From NCBI GenBank assembly GCA_017557635.1, contig JAFYYH010000016.1, forward strand, positions 309,669-373,668: a stretch of DNA of 64,000 nt, written 5' to 3'. A model generated the notes under the pieces. It saw nothing but the letters and a program-made list of their open reading frames with translations. It was not told where the DNA came from and did not search any database. Position 1 is the first letter of the stretch. Each line of letters begins with the position of its first letter. This stretch comes from Bacteroidaceae bacterium. GTDB taxonomy: Bacteria > Bacteroidota > Bacteroidia > Bacteroidales > Bacteroidaceae. Of this stretch, positions 26,337 through 38,200 are shown one piece after another. The translations under genes and the position numbers were made by a program.

Positions 26337-29300
26337 ATGAAAAAATACGGTTTATACGACCCTCAGAATGAGCATGATGCCTGTGGTATAGGTATGATGG
26401 TCAACCTTAAGGGGGGAAAGACACACCAGCTTGTTGACAGCGCTCTTACACTGCTTGAGAACATGAAGCACCGTGGTGCCGAGGCTGCCGACAACAAGTC
26501 GGGCGACGGAGCCGGAATCACACTCCAGATACCGCACGAGTTTATTCTCTTGCAGGGTATCCCGGTGCCTGAGCGCCTTAGTTACGGAACAGGACTCGTA
26601 TTCCTGCCCAAGGACAAGGCTCTTGGTGACAAGTATCTGGACATTATCCGTGAGGAGGCGTCCAAGATGGGACTTGTACTTACCAACGTTCGTGAAGTAC
26701 CCGTTAACAGCAATATCCTGGGCGAAGCCGCACGTGCCACCGAGCCGCGCACCGTTCAGATATTCATTACCGGTGCATCCGAGGCCGATGGTCTGGAGAC
26801 TCTTCTTTATAAGGTGCGTAAGCACACTGAGAAGCGTATTGATGACCGTAATTTCTATATCGTATCACTTTCATGCCGCATAATGGTCTATAAGGGAATG
26901 CTCACATCAACCCAGTTGCGTGAGTACTATCCGGATCTTAGCAGTCCGTTCTTTACGAGCGGACTTGCTATGGTTCATTCCCGTTTCAGTACCAACACAT
27001 TCCCCACATGGCCGCTTGCCCAGCCGTTCCGAATGCTGGCTCACAACGGCGAGATCAACACCATTCGCGGAAACCGCGGTTGGATGGAGGCTCGTGAGAG
27101 CGTGCTTTCATCACCGGCTCTGGGCGAGGTGAGCGATATTCATCCTATCGTTCAGCCCGATATGAGCGACAGTGCATCGTTCGATAATGCACTTGAGTTC
27201 TTTGTGCGTTCAGGCATGTCTCTGCCTCACGCAATGGCCATGATGATTCCTGAGTCATTTAATGAGAAGAACCCCATAAGCGACAAGTTGAAGGCATTCT
27301 ACGAGTACCACTCAATCCTTATGGAGCCGTGGGACGGTCCCGCCGCAATGCTCTTTACCGATGGCCGCTATGCCGGAGGTATGCTGGACCGTAACGGTCT
27401 GCGTCCCGCACGTTACCTTATTACCGATGACGGCATGCTGATTATGGCATCCGAGGTTGGTTGCATCCAGGTTGATGCATCGAAGGTAGTGGAGAAGGGT
27501 AAACTGCAGCCCGGTAAGATTCTCCTTATTGATACTGACAACGGTCAGATTTACCGTAACAACGAGGTTAAGGATGCTCTTGCAAGCGAACTTGACTATG
27601 CCGGATGGCTCAGTGCCGGACGTGTAGAGTTGGGTAAGCTTAAGAGTGGCCGTAAGGCTGCGAATGATGTGCCTGAGTTCAGCCGTCGCCTGCGTGCCTT
27701 TGACTACACCCGTGAGGATATCGACCGTATAATTGTTCCTATGTGTCAGACTGCACAGGAGCCGCTTTCATCAATGGGTAACGATACCCAGCTGGCTGTC
27801 CTGTCTGACCGCCCGCAGCTGTTGTTCAACTACTTCCGACAGCAGTTTGCGCAGGTTACCAACCCGCCAATCGACCCCATCCGTGAGGAGCTTGTAATGT
27901 CACTGACCGAGTATATCGGCGCCGTAGGCATGAACATCCTTACACCCAGCGAGGGCCACTGCAAGATGGTACGTCTGCCGCAGCCGGTTCTTACCAACAC
28001 TGAACTCGATACCCTTTGCAACATCCGTTACAAGGGATTCAATACAGAGGTCCTGCCCATCCTGTTTGAGAAATCAAAAGGTGCCAAGGGTATGGCCGAA
28101 GCCATAGAAAATCTTTGCCATGAGGCCGAAAAGTCAGTTGATGCAGGTATCAACTACATTATCCTGAGCGACCGCGGCATTGACGAAACACACGCCGCAA
28201 TTCCTTCACTTCTTGCCGTCAGCGCAATTCACCACTATCTTGTATCAATCCAGAAGCGTGTCCAGACTGCTCTTATCGTAGAGAGCGGTGAGATCCGCGA
28301 GGTGATGCATGTGGCTCTGCTTATGGGTTATGGTGCAAGTGCCGTCAACCCCTATATGGCATTTGCAGTGATTGACGATCTGGTTAAGAAGGGTGAGATC
28401 CAGCTTGACTACGAGACCGCTCAGCACAACTACATCAAGGCCGTCGACAAGGGCCTTAAGAAGATACTCAGTAAGATGGGTATCAGCACCATACGTTCAT
28501 ACCGCGGTGCCAAGATATTTGAATCTATCGGCTTGAGCCAGGAGCTTCTGGCCAAGTATTTCGGAACAGCATCATCAACCGTAGGCGGTGTAACCCTGGA
28601 GGGTATCTGCAAGGACGCCCAGCGTATGCAGGAGCAGGGATTCGGCAAGACCGAGCCCGATGATGTGCTTCCGTTTATAGGCCAATATGCATTCCGCAAG
28701 GACGGTATTCGTCATGCATGGACACCTGAGGCCATTTCAACATTGCAACTTGCAACCCGTCTGGGAAGCTACAAGAAATTCAAGGAATTCTGCTCTATCG
28801 TTGACGACCGTCAGGAGCCGCTGTTCCTGCGTAACTACTTCAAGTTCAAGAGCAACCCCATCTCTATTGATGAGGTAGAGCCTGCCGAGAACATCGTCAA
28901 GCGCTTTATCGGTGCAGCAATGTCATTCGGTGCCATCAGCAAGGAGGCTCACGAGGCTATCGCAATTGCCCTCAATACTTTGGATTCACGCAGCAATACC
29001 GGTGAGGGCGGTGAGGACAGCGACCGTTTCCACAATGATGTGGACGGCGTATCACTGAGCAGCCGTATCAAACAGGTGGCATCGGGCCGATTCGGTGTAA
29101 CTGCCGAGTATCTGGTCAACGCAATGGAGATCCAGATCAAGATTGCCCAGGGTGCTAAGCCGGGTGAGGGTGGTCAGCTGCCCGGATTCAAGGTGAACGA
29201 GATCATTGCCCGTACACGTAACTCAATTCCCGGAATTTCACTGATTTCGCCTCCTCCTCATCACGACATCTACTCAATCGAGGACCTGGCACAGCTCATT

Positions 29301-30800
29301 TATGATCTGCGTAACGTGAACCCCAAGGCCAAGATCAGCGTCAAGCTGGTTGCCGAGAGCGGAGTAGGTACCATCGCAGCCGGTGTTGCCAAGGCAAAGG
29401 CTGACCTGGTGGTTATCTCAGGCTCTGAGGGCGGTACAGGTGCATCACCCGCATCATCAATCCGTTATGCAGGTATCTCACCTGAAATCGGCCTTAGCGA
29501 GACTCAGCAGACTCTGGTTCTGAACGGTCTGCGTAAGGAGATCGAGGTTCAGGTTGACGGACAGCTCAAGACCCCGCGCGACGTCATTTCAATGGCTCTG
29601 CTGGGTGCAGGCGAGTTCGGATTCGGAACGGCACAGCTTATCGTTCTGGGATGCTTGCTGATGCGTAAGTGTCATACAAACGCCTGCCCTGTAGGTGTTG
29701 CAACACAGGATCCCGCTCTGCGCGCCAAGTTCCGCGGTCACAGCCAGTACCTTATCAATTACTACATGTATATGGCAGAGGGTGTAAGGGAACTGCTGGC
29801 CGATATGGGATTCCGCAAGTTTGAGGATATAATCGGTCGTACAGACCTTATCGAGATTGATACCGCCAAGTTCAACGACAAGACCCGCGGTCTCGACTTC
29901 AGCCGCCTGTTGGCTAAGATAGACGGTGACCTCTATAAGAAGGAGGATCAGAAGCATGACCTGAGTCAGATTCTTGACCAGAAGATCATCAAGGCATCGA
30001 CCGATGCCATTGAGAACGGTAAGAAGGTTGAACTTTCATACGATATAATCAACACAGACCGTGCCGCAGGTGCAATGCTGTCAGGTGCGATAGCAAGCAA
30101 GTACGGACATGACGGTCTGGCCGATAACACCATCAACGTCAAGTTCAAGGGATCGGCTGGACAGAGCTTCGGCGCATTCCTTATGAAGGGTGTTAACTTC
30201 AAACTTGAAGGTGAGGCTAATGACTATGTAGGAAAGGGCCTTTCAGGTGGCCGCATCGCTATATGCCCGCCCGTCGAGAGCAAGTTTGACGCATCTGAGA
30301 ACATCATAGCAGGTAACACCATCCTGTACGGTGCTACAAGCGGTGAGATATTCATCAATGGTCGTGCAGGTGAGCGTTTCGCTGTACGTAACTCTGGCGC
30401 CACAGCCGTAGTTGAGGGCGCAGGTGACCACTGCTGCGAGTATATGACAGGCGGTCGCGTGGTTGTTCTGGGTACTACAGGACGTAACTTCGCCGCAGGT
30501 ATGTCAGGCGGTCTGGCTTACGTCTGGGACAAGAACCATGACTTTGACTACTACTGCAACATGGATATGATCGAGCTTGACCTGATTGAGGACAAGGCCG
30601 GTCGTGACGAGTTGCGCGGACTGATTGAGAAGCACTACAAATATACCGGCTCAGCATTGGCCAAGAAGATGCTTGACAACTGGGCTCAGTATGTAGGTGA
30701 GTTCATACAGGTTACTCCTATCGAGTACCGCCGTATACTGCAGGAGGAGCGTATGAAGGCGCTGCAGCAGAAGATTGATAATGTTCAGCGTGATTACTAA
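26337..30800 (+). CDS. gltB: Glutamate synthase large subunit
   Basis: A 1487-residue GOGAT alpha subunit that transfers the amide of glutamine to 2-oxoglutarate. The Ntn amidotransferase domain follows a short propeptide, with nucleophile Cys16 in HDACGIGM. The central domain follows, then the FMN-binding synthase domain (GEGGEDSDRF, then PGEGGQLPGFKV and ISPPPHHDIYSIEDLAQLI near 970-1000). The 3Fe-4S cysteines are in CLLMRKCHTNACPVG near 1106, and the C-terminal beta-helix (GxxG repeats such as GGRVVVLGTTGRNFAAGMSGG) is intact. Length is standard. gltD follows after 19 nt. Confidence 0.97.
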   Translation: MKKYGLYDPQNEHDACGIGMMVNLKGGKTHQLVDSALTLLENMKHRGAEAADNKSGDGAGITLQIPHEFILLQGIPVPERLSYGTGLVFLPKDKALGDKYLDIIREEASKMGLVLTNVREVPVNSNILGEAARATEPRTVQIFITGASEADGLETLLYKVRKHTEKRIDDRNFYIVSLSCRIMVYKGMLTSTQLREYYPDLSSPFFTSGLAMVHSRFSTNTFPTWPLAQPFRMLAHNGEINTIRGNRGWMEARESVLSSPALGEVSDIHPIVQPDMSDSASFDNALEFFVRSGMSLPHAMAMMIPESFNEKNPISDKLKAFYEYHSILMEPWDGPAAMLFTDGRYAGGMLDRNGLRPARYLITDDGMLIMASEVGCIQVDASKVVEKGKLQPGKILLIDTDNGQIYRNNEVKDALASELDYAGWLSAGRVELGKLKSGRKAANDVPEFSRRLRAFDYTREDIDRIIVPMCQTAQEPLSSMGNDTQLAVLSDRPQLLFNYFRQQFAQVTNPPIDPIREELVMSLTEYIGAVGMNILTPSEGHCKMVRLPQPVLTNTELDTLCNIRYKGFNTEVLPILFEKSKGAKGMAEAIENLCHEAEKSVDAGINYIILSDRGIDETHAAIPSLLAVSAIHHYLVSIQKRVQTALIVESGEIREVMHVALLMGYGASAVNPYMAFAVIDDLVKKGEIQLDYETAQHNYIKAVDKGLKKILSKMGISTIRSYRGAKIFESIGLSQELLAKYFGTASSTVGGVTLEGICKDAQRMQEQGFGKTEPDDVLPFIGQYAFRKDGIRHAWTPEAISTLQLATRLGSYKKFKEFCSIVDDRQEPLFLRNYFKFKSNPISIDEVEPAENIVKRFIGAAMSFGAISKEAHEAIAIALNTLDSRSNTGEGGEDSDRFHNDVDGVSLSSRIKQVASGRFGVTAEYLVNAMEIQIKIAQGAKPGEGGQLPGFKVNEIIARTRNSIPGISLISPPPHHDIYSIEDLAQLIYDLRNVNPKAKISVKLVAESGVGTIAAGVAKAKADLVVISGSEGGTGASPASSIRYAGISPEIGLSETQQTLVLNGLRKEIEVQVDGQLKTPRDVISMALLGAGEFGFGTAQLIVLGCLLMRKCHTNACPVGVATQDPALRAKFRGHSQYLINYYMYMAEGVRELLADMGFRKFEDIIGRTDLIEIDTAKFNDKTRGLDFSRLLAKIDGDLYKKEDQKHDLSQILDQKIIKASTDAIENGKKVELSYDIINTDRAAGAMLSGAIASKYGHDGLADNTINVKFKGSAGQSFGAFLMKGVNFKLEGEANDYVGKGLSGGRIAICPPVESKFDASENIIAGNTILYGATSGEIFINGRAGERFAVRNSGATAVVEGAGDHCCEYMTGGRVVVLGTTGRNFAAGMSGGLAYVWDKNHDFDYYCNMDMIELDLIEDKAGRDELRGLIEKHYKYTGSALAKKMLDNWAQYVGEFIQVTPIEYRRILQEERMKALQQKIDNVQRDY

Positions 30801-30819
30801 ATTCTAAAGAGACACTACT

Positions 30820-32166
30820 ATGGGAAATCCAAGAGCTTTCCTGACCGTACCCAGACAGGACGCCGGTCATAGACCAGTATATGAGAGAATAGCCGATTTC
30901 AGTGAGGTAGAGCAGACCCTGAACGACAGCAGCCGTCAGTTGCAGGCTTCACGCTGCATGGACTGCGGTGTTCCCTTCTGCCACTGGGCATGCCCGCTGG
31001 GCAACAAGCAGCCCGAATGGCAGGATGCCGTATACAAAGGCAAGTGGGAACTGGCTTACAAGCTGCTCTCAGCAACCAATGATTTTCCGGAGTTCACGGG
31101 CCGTATCTGCCCGGCACTCTGTGAGAAGAGCTGCGCGCTGAACCTCTGCATCGATGCTCCCGTAACCATCCGTGAGAACGAGTGCTCAATAATTGAACAT
31201 GCATACCGTGAGGGTTATATCAAGCCCAAGACATACGCACGCAACGGCAAGAAGGTTGCCATAATAGGTGCAGGTCCTGCCGGACTCTCTGCTTCTGTCC
31301 GTCTGAACTGCCTTGGTTATGAGGTGACTCTGTTCGATAAGATGCCTTCAGCAGGCGGTCTGGTACGTTACGGTATTCCTAACTTCAAGCTTGACAAGTA
31401 TGTGATTGACCGCCGTATGGAGATCATGGAGCAGGAGGGAATAAAGTTCAAGTTCAACACTACTGTTGACCTGAATAAGCTTCCCGAGGGCTTTGACGCA
31501 TACATCATATCGAACGGTACACCTACCGCCCGTGACCTTAAGATTCCGGGACGTGAACTCAAGGGTGTATACTTTGCACTGCAGATTCTTACCCAGCAGA
31601 ACCTGCGTCTGGCCGGATTCCAGTTCACCCCTGAGGAGACTGTATCGGCCAAGGGTAAGAAGGTACTGGTTATCGGTGGCGGTGATACCGGCAGTGACTG
31701 CATCGGAACATGCCATCGTCAGGGTGCCGTAAGCGTTACCCAGATTGAGATCATGCCCAAGCCGCCTATCGGCTACAACCCCGCAACACCCTGGCCGCAG
31801 TGGCCTAACATCCTCAAGACCACAACAAGCCATGAGGAGGGTTGCGAGCGCCGCTGGTGCCTGACATCAAACAAGTTCCTGGATGACGGCAAGGGTAACC
31901 TTAAGGGCGTTGAGGTTGAGACTGTGGAGTGGGTACCGGATCCTAACGGCGGCCGTCCTCAGATGAAACTGACCGGAAACAAGGAGATCATTGAGTGCGA
32001 CATGGTGCTGCTGGCTATGGGATTCCTCAAGCCCGAGCATCCTCAGTACGCCGAGAACGTGTTCCTGGCAGGTGATGCCAAGAATGGTGCCAGCCTGGTT
32101 GTAAGGGCTCTGGCAAGCGGACGCGAAACTGCCGCACAGGTTGACGCATACCTTAAAAACAAGTAA
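30820..32166 (+). CDS. gltD: Glutamate synthase small subunit
   Basis: A 448-residue FAD/NAD(P)H subunit that feeds electrons to GltB. The N-terminal cysteine clusters for 4Fe-4S centres are visible (RCMDCGVPFCHWACPLGN near 46, and CPALCEKSCALNLC near 94). An FAD-binding GAGPAGLSAS follows near 150, then an NAD(P)H-binding IGGGDTGSDC near 287. The C-terminus has FLAGDAKNGASLVVRALASGR. Between AMGFLKPEHP and YAENVFLAGD the usual linker of about 25 residues (a beta-strand pair in E. coli-type GltD) is missing. All cofactor motifs remain, so it should be functional. The stop is one base from the dapF start. Confidence 0.96.
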   Translation: MGNPRAFLTVPRQDAGHRPVYERIADFSEVEQTLNDSSRQLQASRCMDCGVPFCHWACPLGNKQPEWQDAVYKGKWELAYKLLSATNDFPEFTGRICPALCEKSCALNLCIDAPVTIRENECSIIEHAYREGYIKPKTYARNGKKVAIIGAGPAGLSASVRLNCLGYEVTLFDKMPSAGGLVRYGIPNFKLDKYVIDRRMEIMEQEGIKFKFNTTVDLNKLPEGFDAYIISNGTPTARDLKIPGRELKGVYFALQILTQQNLRLAGFQFTPEETVSAKGKKVLVIGGGDTGSDCIGTCHRQGAVSVTQIEIMPKPPIGYNPATPWPQWPNILKTTTSHEEGCERRWCLTSNKFLDDGKGNLKGVEVETVEWVPDPNGGRPQMKLTGNKEIIECDMVLLAMGFLKPEHPQYAENVFLAGDAKNGASLVVRALASGRETAAQVDAYLKNK

Positions 32167-32167
32167 T

Positions 32168-33004
32168 ATGAGCGTGATCCGTTTCACAAAGATGCAGGGC
32201 CTTGGCAATGACTACATCTACGTCAATGTCATGGAGTGCCCCATAAGCAATCCCGAGCAGTTCTCCATACGCTGGAGTGACCGCCGCAAGGGTATCGGCT
32301 CAGACGGACTTATCATGATAGGTAAGTCTAAGGTGGCCGATTTCAGCATGCGAATATTCAATGCTGACGGCTCTGAGGCACGCATGTGCGGAAACGGTGC
32401 GCGTTGTGTCGGCAAATTCCTTCATGACAAGGGTTTGACCGATAAGACCGAGATCAGGCTTGAGACCCTTTCAGGAATAAAGGTGCTCAAGCTGCATCTG
32501 GCCTCTGACGGTACTGTGGATATGGTTACCGTAAACATGGGCCAGGGTCTGCCGCTTAAGGTGAATCACGGTTCAGGCACGCTGGTAGGCGAGACCCTCA
32601 ACGTGGGTGAAGGTCCTACCGTATGCTCTGCAATCGATATGGGCAATCCGCATCTGGTAATGTTCGTGAAGGATGCCGAGAAGTCAAGAGTATCGGAGGT
32701 TGGTCCTTTCATGGAGCATCATAAGATGTTTCCGGACCGTGCCAACATCGAGTTCGCCCAGGTGATTGACCGCAAACACATCCGTATGCGTGTCTGGGAA
32801 CGCGGCAGCGGCATTACGTTTGCCTGCGGTACGGGTGCATGCGCTACGGCGGTTGCATCGGCCATGCAGGGATATACTGATGCCGACGGTTGTGATGTGA
32901 TAATGGACGGCGGTACGCTGAATGTCAAATGGGATCCCCAGACTAAGGAGGTCCTGATGACCGGTGCTGCCGAATTTGTATTTGACGGAACTGTTACAGA
33001 ATAA
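32168..33004 (+). CDS. dapF: Diaminopimelate epimerase
   Basis: 278 residues from the ATG at 32168 ([19 protein letters not shown]); an ATG at 32141 lies inside gltD and is rejected. It interconverts LL- and meso-diaminopimelate. The two catalytic Cys motifs are present: [12 protein letters not shown] near 75 and [13 protein letters not shown] near 220. It overlaps the next gene, dapL, by one base (TAATG). This placement directly after gltBD links glutamate supply with lysine and peptidoglycan precursor synthesis. Confidence 0.96.
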   Translation: MSVIRFTKMQGLGNDYIYVNVMECPISNPEQFSIRWSDRRKGIGSDGLIMIGKSKVADFSMRIFNADGSEARMCGNGARCVGKFLHDKGLTDKTEIRLETLSGIKVLKLHLASDGTVDMVTVNMGQGLPLKVNHGSGTLVGETLNVGEGPTVCSAIDMGNPHLVMFVKDAEKSRVSEVGPFMEHHKMFPDRANIEFAQVIDRKHIRMRVWERGSGITFACGTGACATAVASAMQGYTDADGCDVIMDGGTLNVKWDPQTKEVLMTGAAEFVFDGTVTE

Positions 33005-34200
33005 TGGTAAAAGCTAATCTGAACTTTGCAAAACTGCCGCAGAGGTACCTCTTTCTTGACATTGCCAAGAGAGTTGCGGCTTTCAGTGAGAAACACCCCG
33101 AGGCTGACATCATCCGCATGGGCATAGGCGACGTGACCCGTCCGCTTGCCCCCGCTGTGATTGATGCCATGCACAAGGCTGTAGATGAGTGTGCCGATAA
33201 GTCCACATTCCACGGCTACGGCCCCGAGCGCGGTTACCAGTGGCTCAGGGAGGCTATAGTAAAAGGTGATTATGCTCCTCTTGGCGTAGAGCTCACTGCC
33301 GAGGACATTTTCATCAATGACGGAGCCAAGAGCGATACCGGTAACATAGGTGATATTCTCTCTTCAGATAACCTGGTTGGCATTACCGATCCTGTATATC
33401 CGGTATATGTCGATACCAACCTGATGCGCGGTTTCAACATCAAGTACATAATTTGCAACGAAGAGAACGGATTTACGGGCGATATCCCTACAGAAAAGCT
33501 GGATATTGTGTACCTTTGCTACCCGAATAATCCGACGGGTGCAGTTATTACCCGAGACAAGCTCAAAAAGTGGGTCGATTATGCCTTGGAGAACGGTTCT
33601 CTGATTATGTACGACTCCGCTTATGAAGCATTCATCCGTGATCCCCTAATTCCCCATTCAATCTACGAGATTGAGGGAGCCAAGAAGTGCGCAATTGAGT
33701 TCCGAAGTTTTTCAAAGACAGCGGGATTCACTGGTGTACGTTGTGGTTATACGGTAGTGCCACGCGAGCTTGAGGTAAGTGACGGTAACGGCGGAAAGAT
33801 TGCACTCAGCGGAATGTGGGAGCGCAGGCAGAGCTGCAAGTTCAACGGTGCCTCTTACATATCACAGTGCGGAGCGCTGGCAGTCTACACACCTGAGGGT
33901 CAGAAGCAGATACGCTCCACAATAGATTATTACCTTGAAACGGCACGCATAATTCGTCAGAGCCTCAATGAGGCAGGCCTGAAAGCCCTGGGCGGTGAGA
34001 ACGCTCCATATATCTGGGCACAGACTCCGGGCGGCATCAGTTCGTGGGAGTTCTTTGACAGGCTGCTTGGAGAGGCAGGGGTAGTGGTTACCCCGGGATC
34101 GGGATTCGGTCCTGCCGGCGAAGGCTGGTTCCGCATAACATCGTTTGCAGACCGACAGCGTACCATCGAGGCCATGGAGAGAATAAAGAAGATATTGTAA
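33004..34200 (+). CDS. dapL: LL-diaminopimelate aminotransferase
   Basis: A 398-residue PLP-dependent class I aminotransferase that makes LL-diaminopimelate from tetrahydrodipicolinate and glutamate in one step, bypassing the acyl variants. Motifs: [12 protein letters not shown] near 40, the substrate loop [15 protein letters not shown] near 75, [11 protein letters not shown] near 100, YPNNPTGA near 177 and the PLP-lysine region [17 protein letters not shown] near 235. It is translationally coupled to dapF and followed by carA after 9 nt. The use of glutamate as donor fits its position behind gltBD. Confidence 0.96.
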   Translation: MVKANLNFAKLPQRYLFLDIAKRVAAFSEKHPEADIIRMGIGDVTRPLAPAVIDAMHKAVDECADKSTFHGYGPERGYQWLREAIVKGDYAPLGVELTAEDIFINDGAKSDTGNIGDILSSDNLVGITDPVYPVYVDTNLMRGFNIKYIICNEENGFTGDIPTEKLDIVYLCYPNNPTGAVITRDKLKKWVDYALENGSLIMYDSAYEAFIRDPLIPHSIYEIEGAKKCAIEFRSFSKTAGFTGVRCGYTVVPRELEVSDGNGGKIALSGMWERRQSCKFNGASYISQCGALAVYTPEGQKQIRSTIDYYLETARIIRQSLNEAGLKALGGENAPYIWAQTPGGISSWEFFDRLLGEAGVVVTPGSGFGPAGEGWFRITSFADRQRTIEAMERIKKIL

Positions 34201-34209
34201 TTAAGATAG

Positions 34210-35289
34210 ATGGACAGAGAAGCAGTTCTAATTCTTGAAGACGGTACCCGGTACCGTGGCCGATCTTTCGGCTACGAGAAGTCCGTATCGGGCGAGTTGG
34301 TCTTCTACACAGCCATGACCGGTTATCCGGAGAGTTTGAGTGACCCGTCATACAAGGGACAGATCCTGGTGCCTACATTCCCTTTGATAGGCAATTACGG
34401 AGTTCCCGGTGACGAGGTGGTCAATGGCATTTCCAAGTTCTATGAGTCGGACAGAATTCAGTGTTCGGCTCTTGTCATTTCTCAGTATTCGGCCGAATAC
34501 AGCCATTGGGACTCGGCCAAGAGTCTTGGTGAATGGCTTAAGAAGTGGGAGGTTCCCGGAATCTACGGCATTGATACAAGGGCTCTTACCAAGCGTCTTC
34601 GCGAGAAAGGCGCCATGCTGGGCAAGATAGTTTTTGATGATCAGGACATTCCGTTCTATGATCCCAACAAGGACAACCTGGTATCACAGGTTTCATGCCC
34701 TGAGATCAAGCACTACGGAAACGGCAAGTACAAGGTGCTCATGGTTGACTGCGGTATGAAGAACAACATCCTGCGCTGCCTGCTTGACTACGACGTTCAG
34801 ATCAAGCGCGTACCTTGGGATTATGACTTCTCACAGGAGGATTATGACGGTCTGTTCATCTCTAACGGTCCCGGTGACCCTGCAATGTGCGGCGTTACCG
34901 TTGAGCATATCCGCAAGGCTCTCCAGCAGGATCGTCCCATCATGGGTATCTGCCTTGGCAACCAGCTTCTGGCTCTTGCCGCAGGCGCCAAGACATACAA
35001 ACTCAAATACGGTCACCGCGGTCACAACCAGACCGTACGCATCCCCGGCACTCACAAGTGCTTTGTGACATCACAGAACCACGGCTTTGCCATCGATGAC
35101 AATACACTTCCTTCAGACTGGGAACGTATGTTCGAGAACCTGAACGACGGTACCAACGAGGGTATCAGGCATAAGACAAAGCCTTTCTTCTCAACCCAGT
35201 TCCATCCTGAGGCATCGAGCGGACCTACCGATACAGGTAACCTGTTCGGACTGTTTGTAGAAAACATGAAGAATTACACTAAGAAATGA
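34210..35289 (+). CDS. carA: Carbamoyl-phosphate synthase small subunit
   Basis: A 359-residue glutaminase subunit. The N-terminal domain begins AVLILEDGTRYRGRSFGY. The class I amidotransferase domain has SNGPGDP near 217, the nucleophile Cys in GICLGNQLLALA near 247, and the His-Glu pair in STQFHPEASSGP near 330. It supplies ammonia to CarB for arginine and pyrimidine synthesis. It lies 9 nt after dapL and 4 nt before carB, in one operon. Confidence 0.97.
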   Translation: MDREAVLILEDGTRYRGRSFGYEKSVSGELVFYTAMTGYPESLSDPSYKGQILVPTFPLIGNYGVPGDEVVNGISKFYESDRIQCSALVISQYSAEYSHWDSAKSLGEWLKKWEVPGIYGIDTRALTKRLREKGAMLGKIVFDDQDIPFYDPNKDNLVSQVSCPEIKHYGNGKYKVLMVDCGMKNNILRCLLDYDVQIKRVPWDYDFSQEDYDGLFISNGPGDPAMCGVTVEHIRKALQQDRPIMGICLGNQLLALAAGAKTYKLKYGHRGHNQTVRIPGTHKCFVTSQNHGFAIDDNTLPSDWERMFENLNDGTNEGIRHKTKPFFSTQFHPEASSGPTDTGNLFGLFVENMKNYTKK

Positions 35290-35293
35290 TGCT

Positions 35294-38200
35294 ATGGAAG
35301 ATGTAAAGAGAGTACTTGTGCTCGGTTCAGGAGCACTCAAGATAGGTCAGTCAGGTGAGTTTGACTATTCCGGTTCACAGGCCCTCAAGGCCCTGCGTGA
35401 GGATGGCAAGTTCACAATCCTTATAAACCCCAATGTGGCTACGGTCCAGACATCCGAGGGTGTGGCCGATGCCATCTATTACCTGCCCATCACTCCCGCT
35501 TTCGTGGAGAAGGTTATCCAGAAGGAGCATCCTGATGGCATCATGCTTGCATTCGGCGGCCAGACAGCCCTGAACTGCGGTGTTGAGCTCTATCAGAGCG
35601 GTATCCTGGAGAAATACGGCATCAAGGTACTGGGAACTCCGGTTCAGGCCATCATCAACACTGAGGACCGTGAACTCTTTGCCGACATGATGCGCTCCAT
35701 CGGCGTCAAGACACCTCGCAGTGAGGCTGTCAACAATATGGAGGAGGCCCTCAAAGTTGTAAAGGAGATAGGTTATCCCGTAATCGTACGTGCCGCTTAT
35801 ACACTTGGCGGTCTGGGTTCAGGATTCTGCTCCAATGACGAGGAACTAAAGAAGGTTGCAGCATCGGCATTCTCATATTCTCCGCAGATTCTGGTCGAGG
35901 AGTCACTCAAGGGCTGGAAGGAGATAGAGTACGAGGTTGTACGTGACCGTTATGACAACTGCATCACGGTCTGCAACATGGAGAACTTCGATCCGCTGGG
36001 TATTCATACCGGTGAGAGTGTGGTTGTGGCTCCGTCACAGACACTCAGCGACCATGAGTACCACAAACTGCGTCGCATAGCAATTGACATCATACGTCAC
36101 GTGGGTATAGTAGGAGAGTGCAACGTCCAGTATGCTCTGGATCCCAACTCTGATGATTACCGCGTGATTGAGGTTAACGCCCGTCTGAGCCGCTCATCGG
36201 CCCTGGCATCAAAGGCTACAGGTTATCCTCTGGCATTTGTTGCCGCTAAACTGGGTCTGGGCTATGGCCTGGATGAGATTCCCAACTCTGTAACCAAGGT
36301 TACATCGGCCTGCTTCGAGCCCGCTCTGGACTACGTGGTATGTAAGATACCTCGTTGGGACCTGGGTAAGTTTGAGGGCGTTTCACGTCTGATAGGCTCT
36401 TCAATGAAGTCTGTCGGTGAGGTTATGTCAATAGGACGCACCTTTGAGGAGGCTATCCAGAAGGGTATGCGTATGGTTGGTCAGGGCCTGCACGGATTCG
36501 TTGGCAACAATGTTCATGTTCCCGATATCGAGGCTGAGCTGGTCAATCCTACCGACCGCCGTCTGCCGGCCATTGAGCAGGCATTTGCTCAGGGTTACAC
36601 AGTAGACAAACTGCATGACCTTACAAAGATTGACAAGTGGTTCCTGTGCCGTCTGGCAAACATCCACAATATTAAGGAGCAGCTGGCTGCTGCAGGTGGT
36701 CTTGAGAAGGTAAGTGAGGACTTGCTGCGTGAGGCCAAGTGCATGGGATTCAGCGACTATCAGATTGGTAAGATTACCATAGCCGGTGACAAGCTTAATC
36801 CTCATGAGAAACAGGCTGCAGTACGCAAATACCGCAAGGGTCTGGGCATTCTGCCGGTTGTTAAGCAGATTGACACGCTGGCAGGTGAGTATCCCGCCTT
36901 TACAAACTACCTCTATCTGACTTACAACGGCTCAGAGAACGATGTTGAGTTTGAGCAGGACGGAAAGTCCGTAATCGTTCTTGGTAGCGGTGCATACCGA
37001 ATCGGATCAAGCGTTGAGTTTGACTGGTGCGGTGTGGCTGCCGTAAAGAAGATCCAGGAGATGGGTTACCGCTCAGTGATGATCAACTACAATCCTGAGA
37101 CCGTAAGTACTGACTATGATACATGTGACCGTCTGTTCTTTGATGAACTGACACTGGAGCGTGTACTTGATATATGCGATCTGGAGGCTCCCAAGGGCGT
37201 TATCGTATCAACTGGCGGACAGATTCCCAACAACCTGGCCCTGCTGCTTGACCACGAAGGCGTGAACATCCTGGGAACATCGGCCAAGTCAATCGATATG
37301 GCTGAGGACCGTCAGAAGTTCTCCGAGATGTGCGACTCTCTGGGTATTGACCAGCCCCGTTGGAAGGAGCTTACCAGCATGGATGACATCTGGAGTTTTG
37401 TCGATGAGGTGGGTCTGCCCGTGCTTATCCGTCCTTCATACGTTCTGTCAGGTGCTGCAATGCGCGTGGTAAGTGACCGTGCTGAGCTTGAGACCGCCCT
37501 GAACAATGCCGCTGTGGTTAGTCAGGAGCATCCCGTTGTGGTTACCGAGTTCCTGCAGCGTGCCAAGGAGGTTGAGATTGATGCCGTGGCTCAGAACGGT
37601 GTAATCAAGTGCTACGCCATCAGTGAGCACATTGAGTTTGCCGGCGTTCACTCAGGTGATGCTACAGTGGTATTCCCTGCTCAGAAGCTCTACTATGAGA
37701 CCATCCGTCAGATCAAGAAGATATCCAAGAAGATTGCAGGTGCCCTGAACATCTCAGGTCCCTTCAACATTCAGTTCCTGGCCAAGGAGAACAGCATCAA
37801 GGTTATCGAATGTAACCTGCGTGCCTCACGAAGCTTCCCGTTCGTAAGCAAGATCACCAAGTTCAACTTCATCGGCATGGCTACAGAGATCATGCTGGGC
37901 AAAGAGGTTGAGCCCTTTGGTAAGACCTTTGCCGATATCGACTACGTGGGTGTCAAGTGCTCACAGTTCTCATTTGCACGTCTTCTCAAGGCTGATCCCA
38001 TATTGGGCGTTGACATGGCATCTACCGGTGAGGTTGCCTGCATAGGTGACAACTACCACGAGGCTCTGCTCAAGAGTATGATATCTGTAGGCACTCGCGT
38101 TCCTTCAAAGGAGAAGGGTGTCCTGCTGTCATCGGGCCCGACAAAGTCAAAGATTGATTTGTTGGATGCAGCACGCATACTGAGTGATTACGGTTATAAC

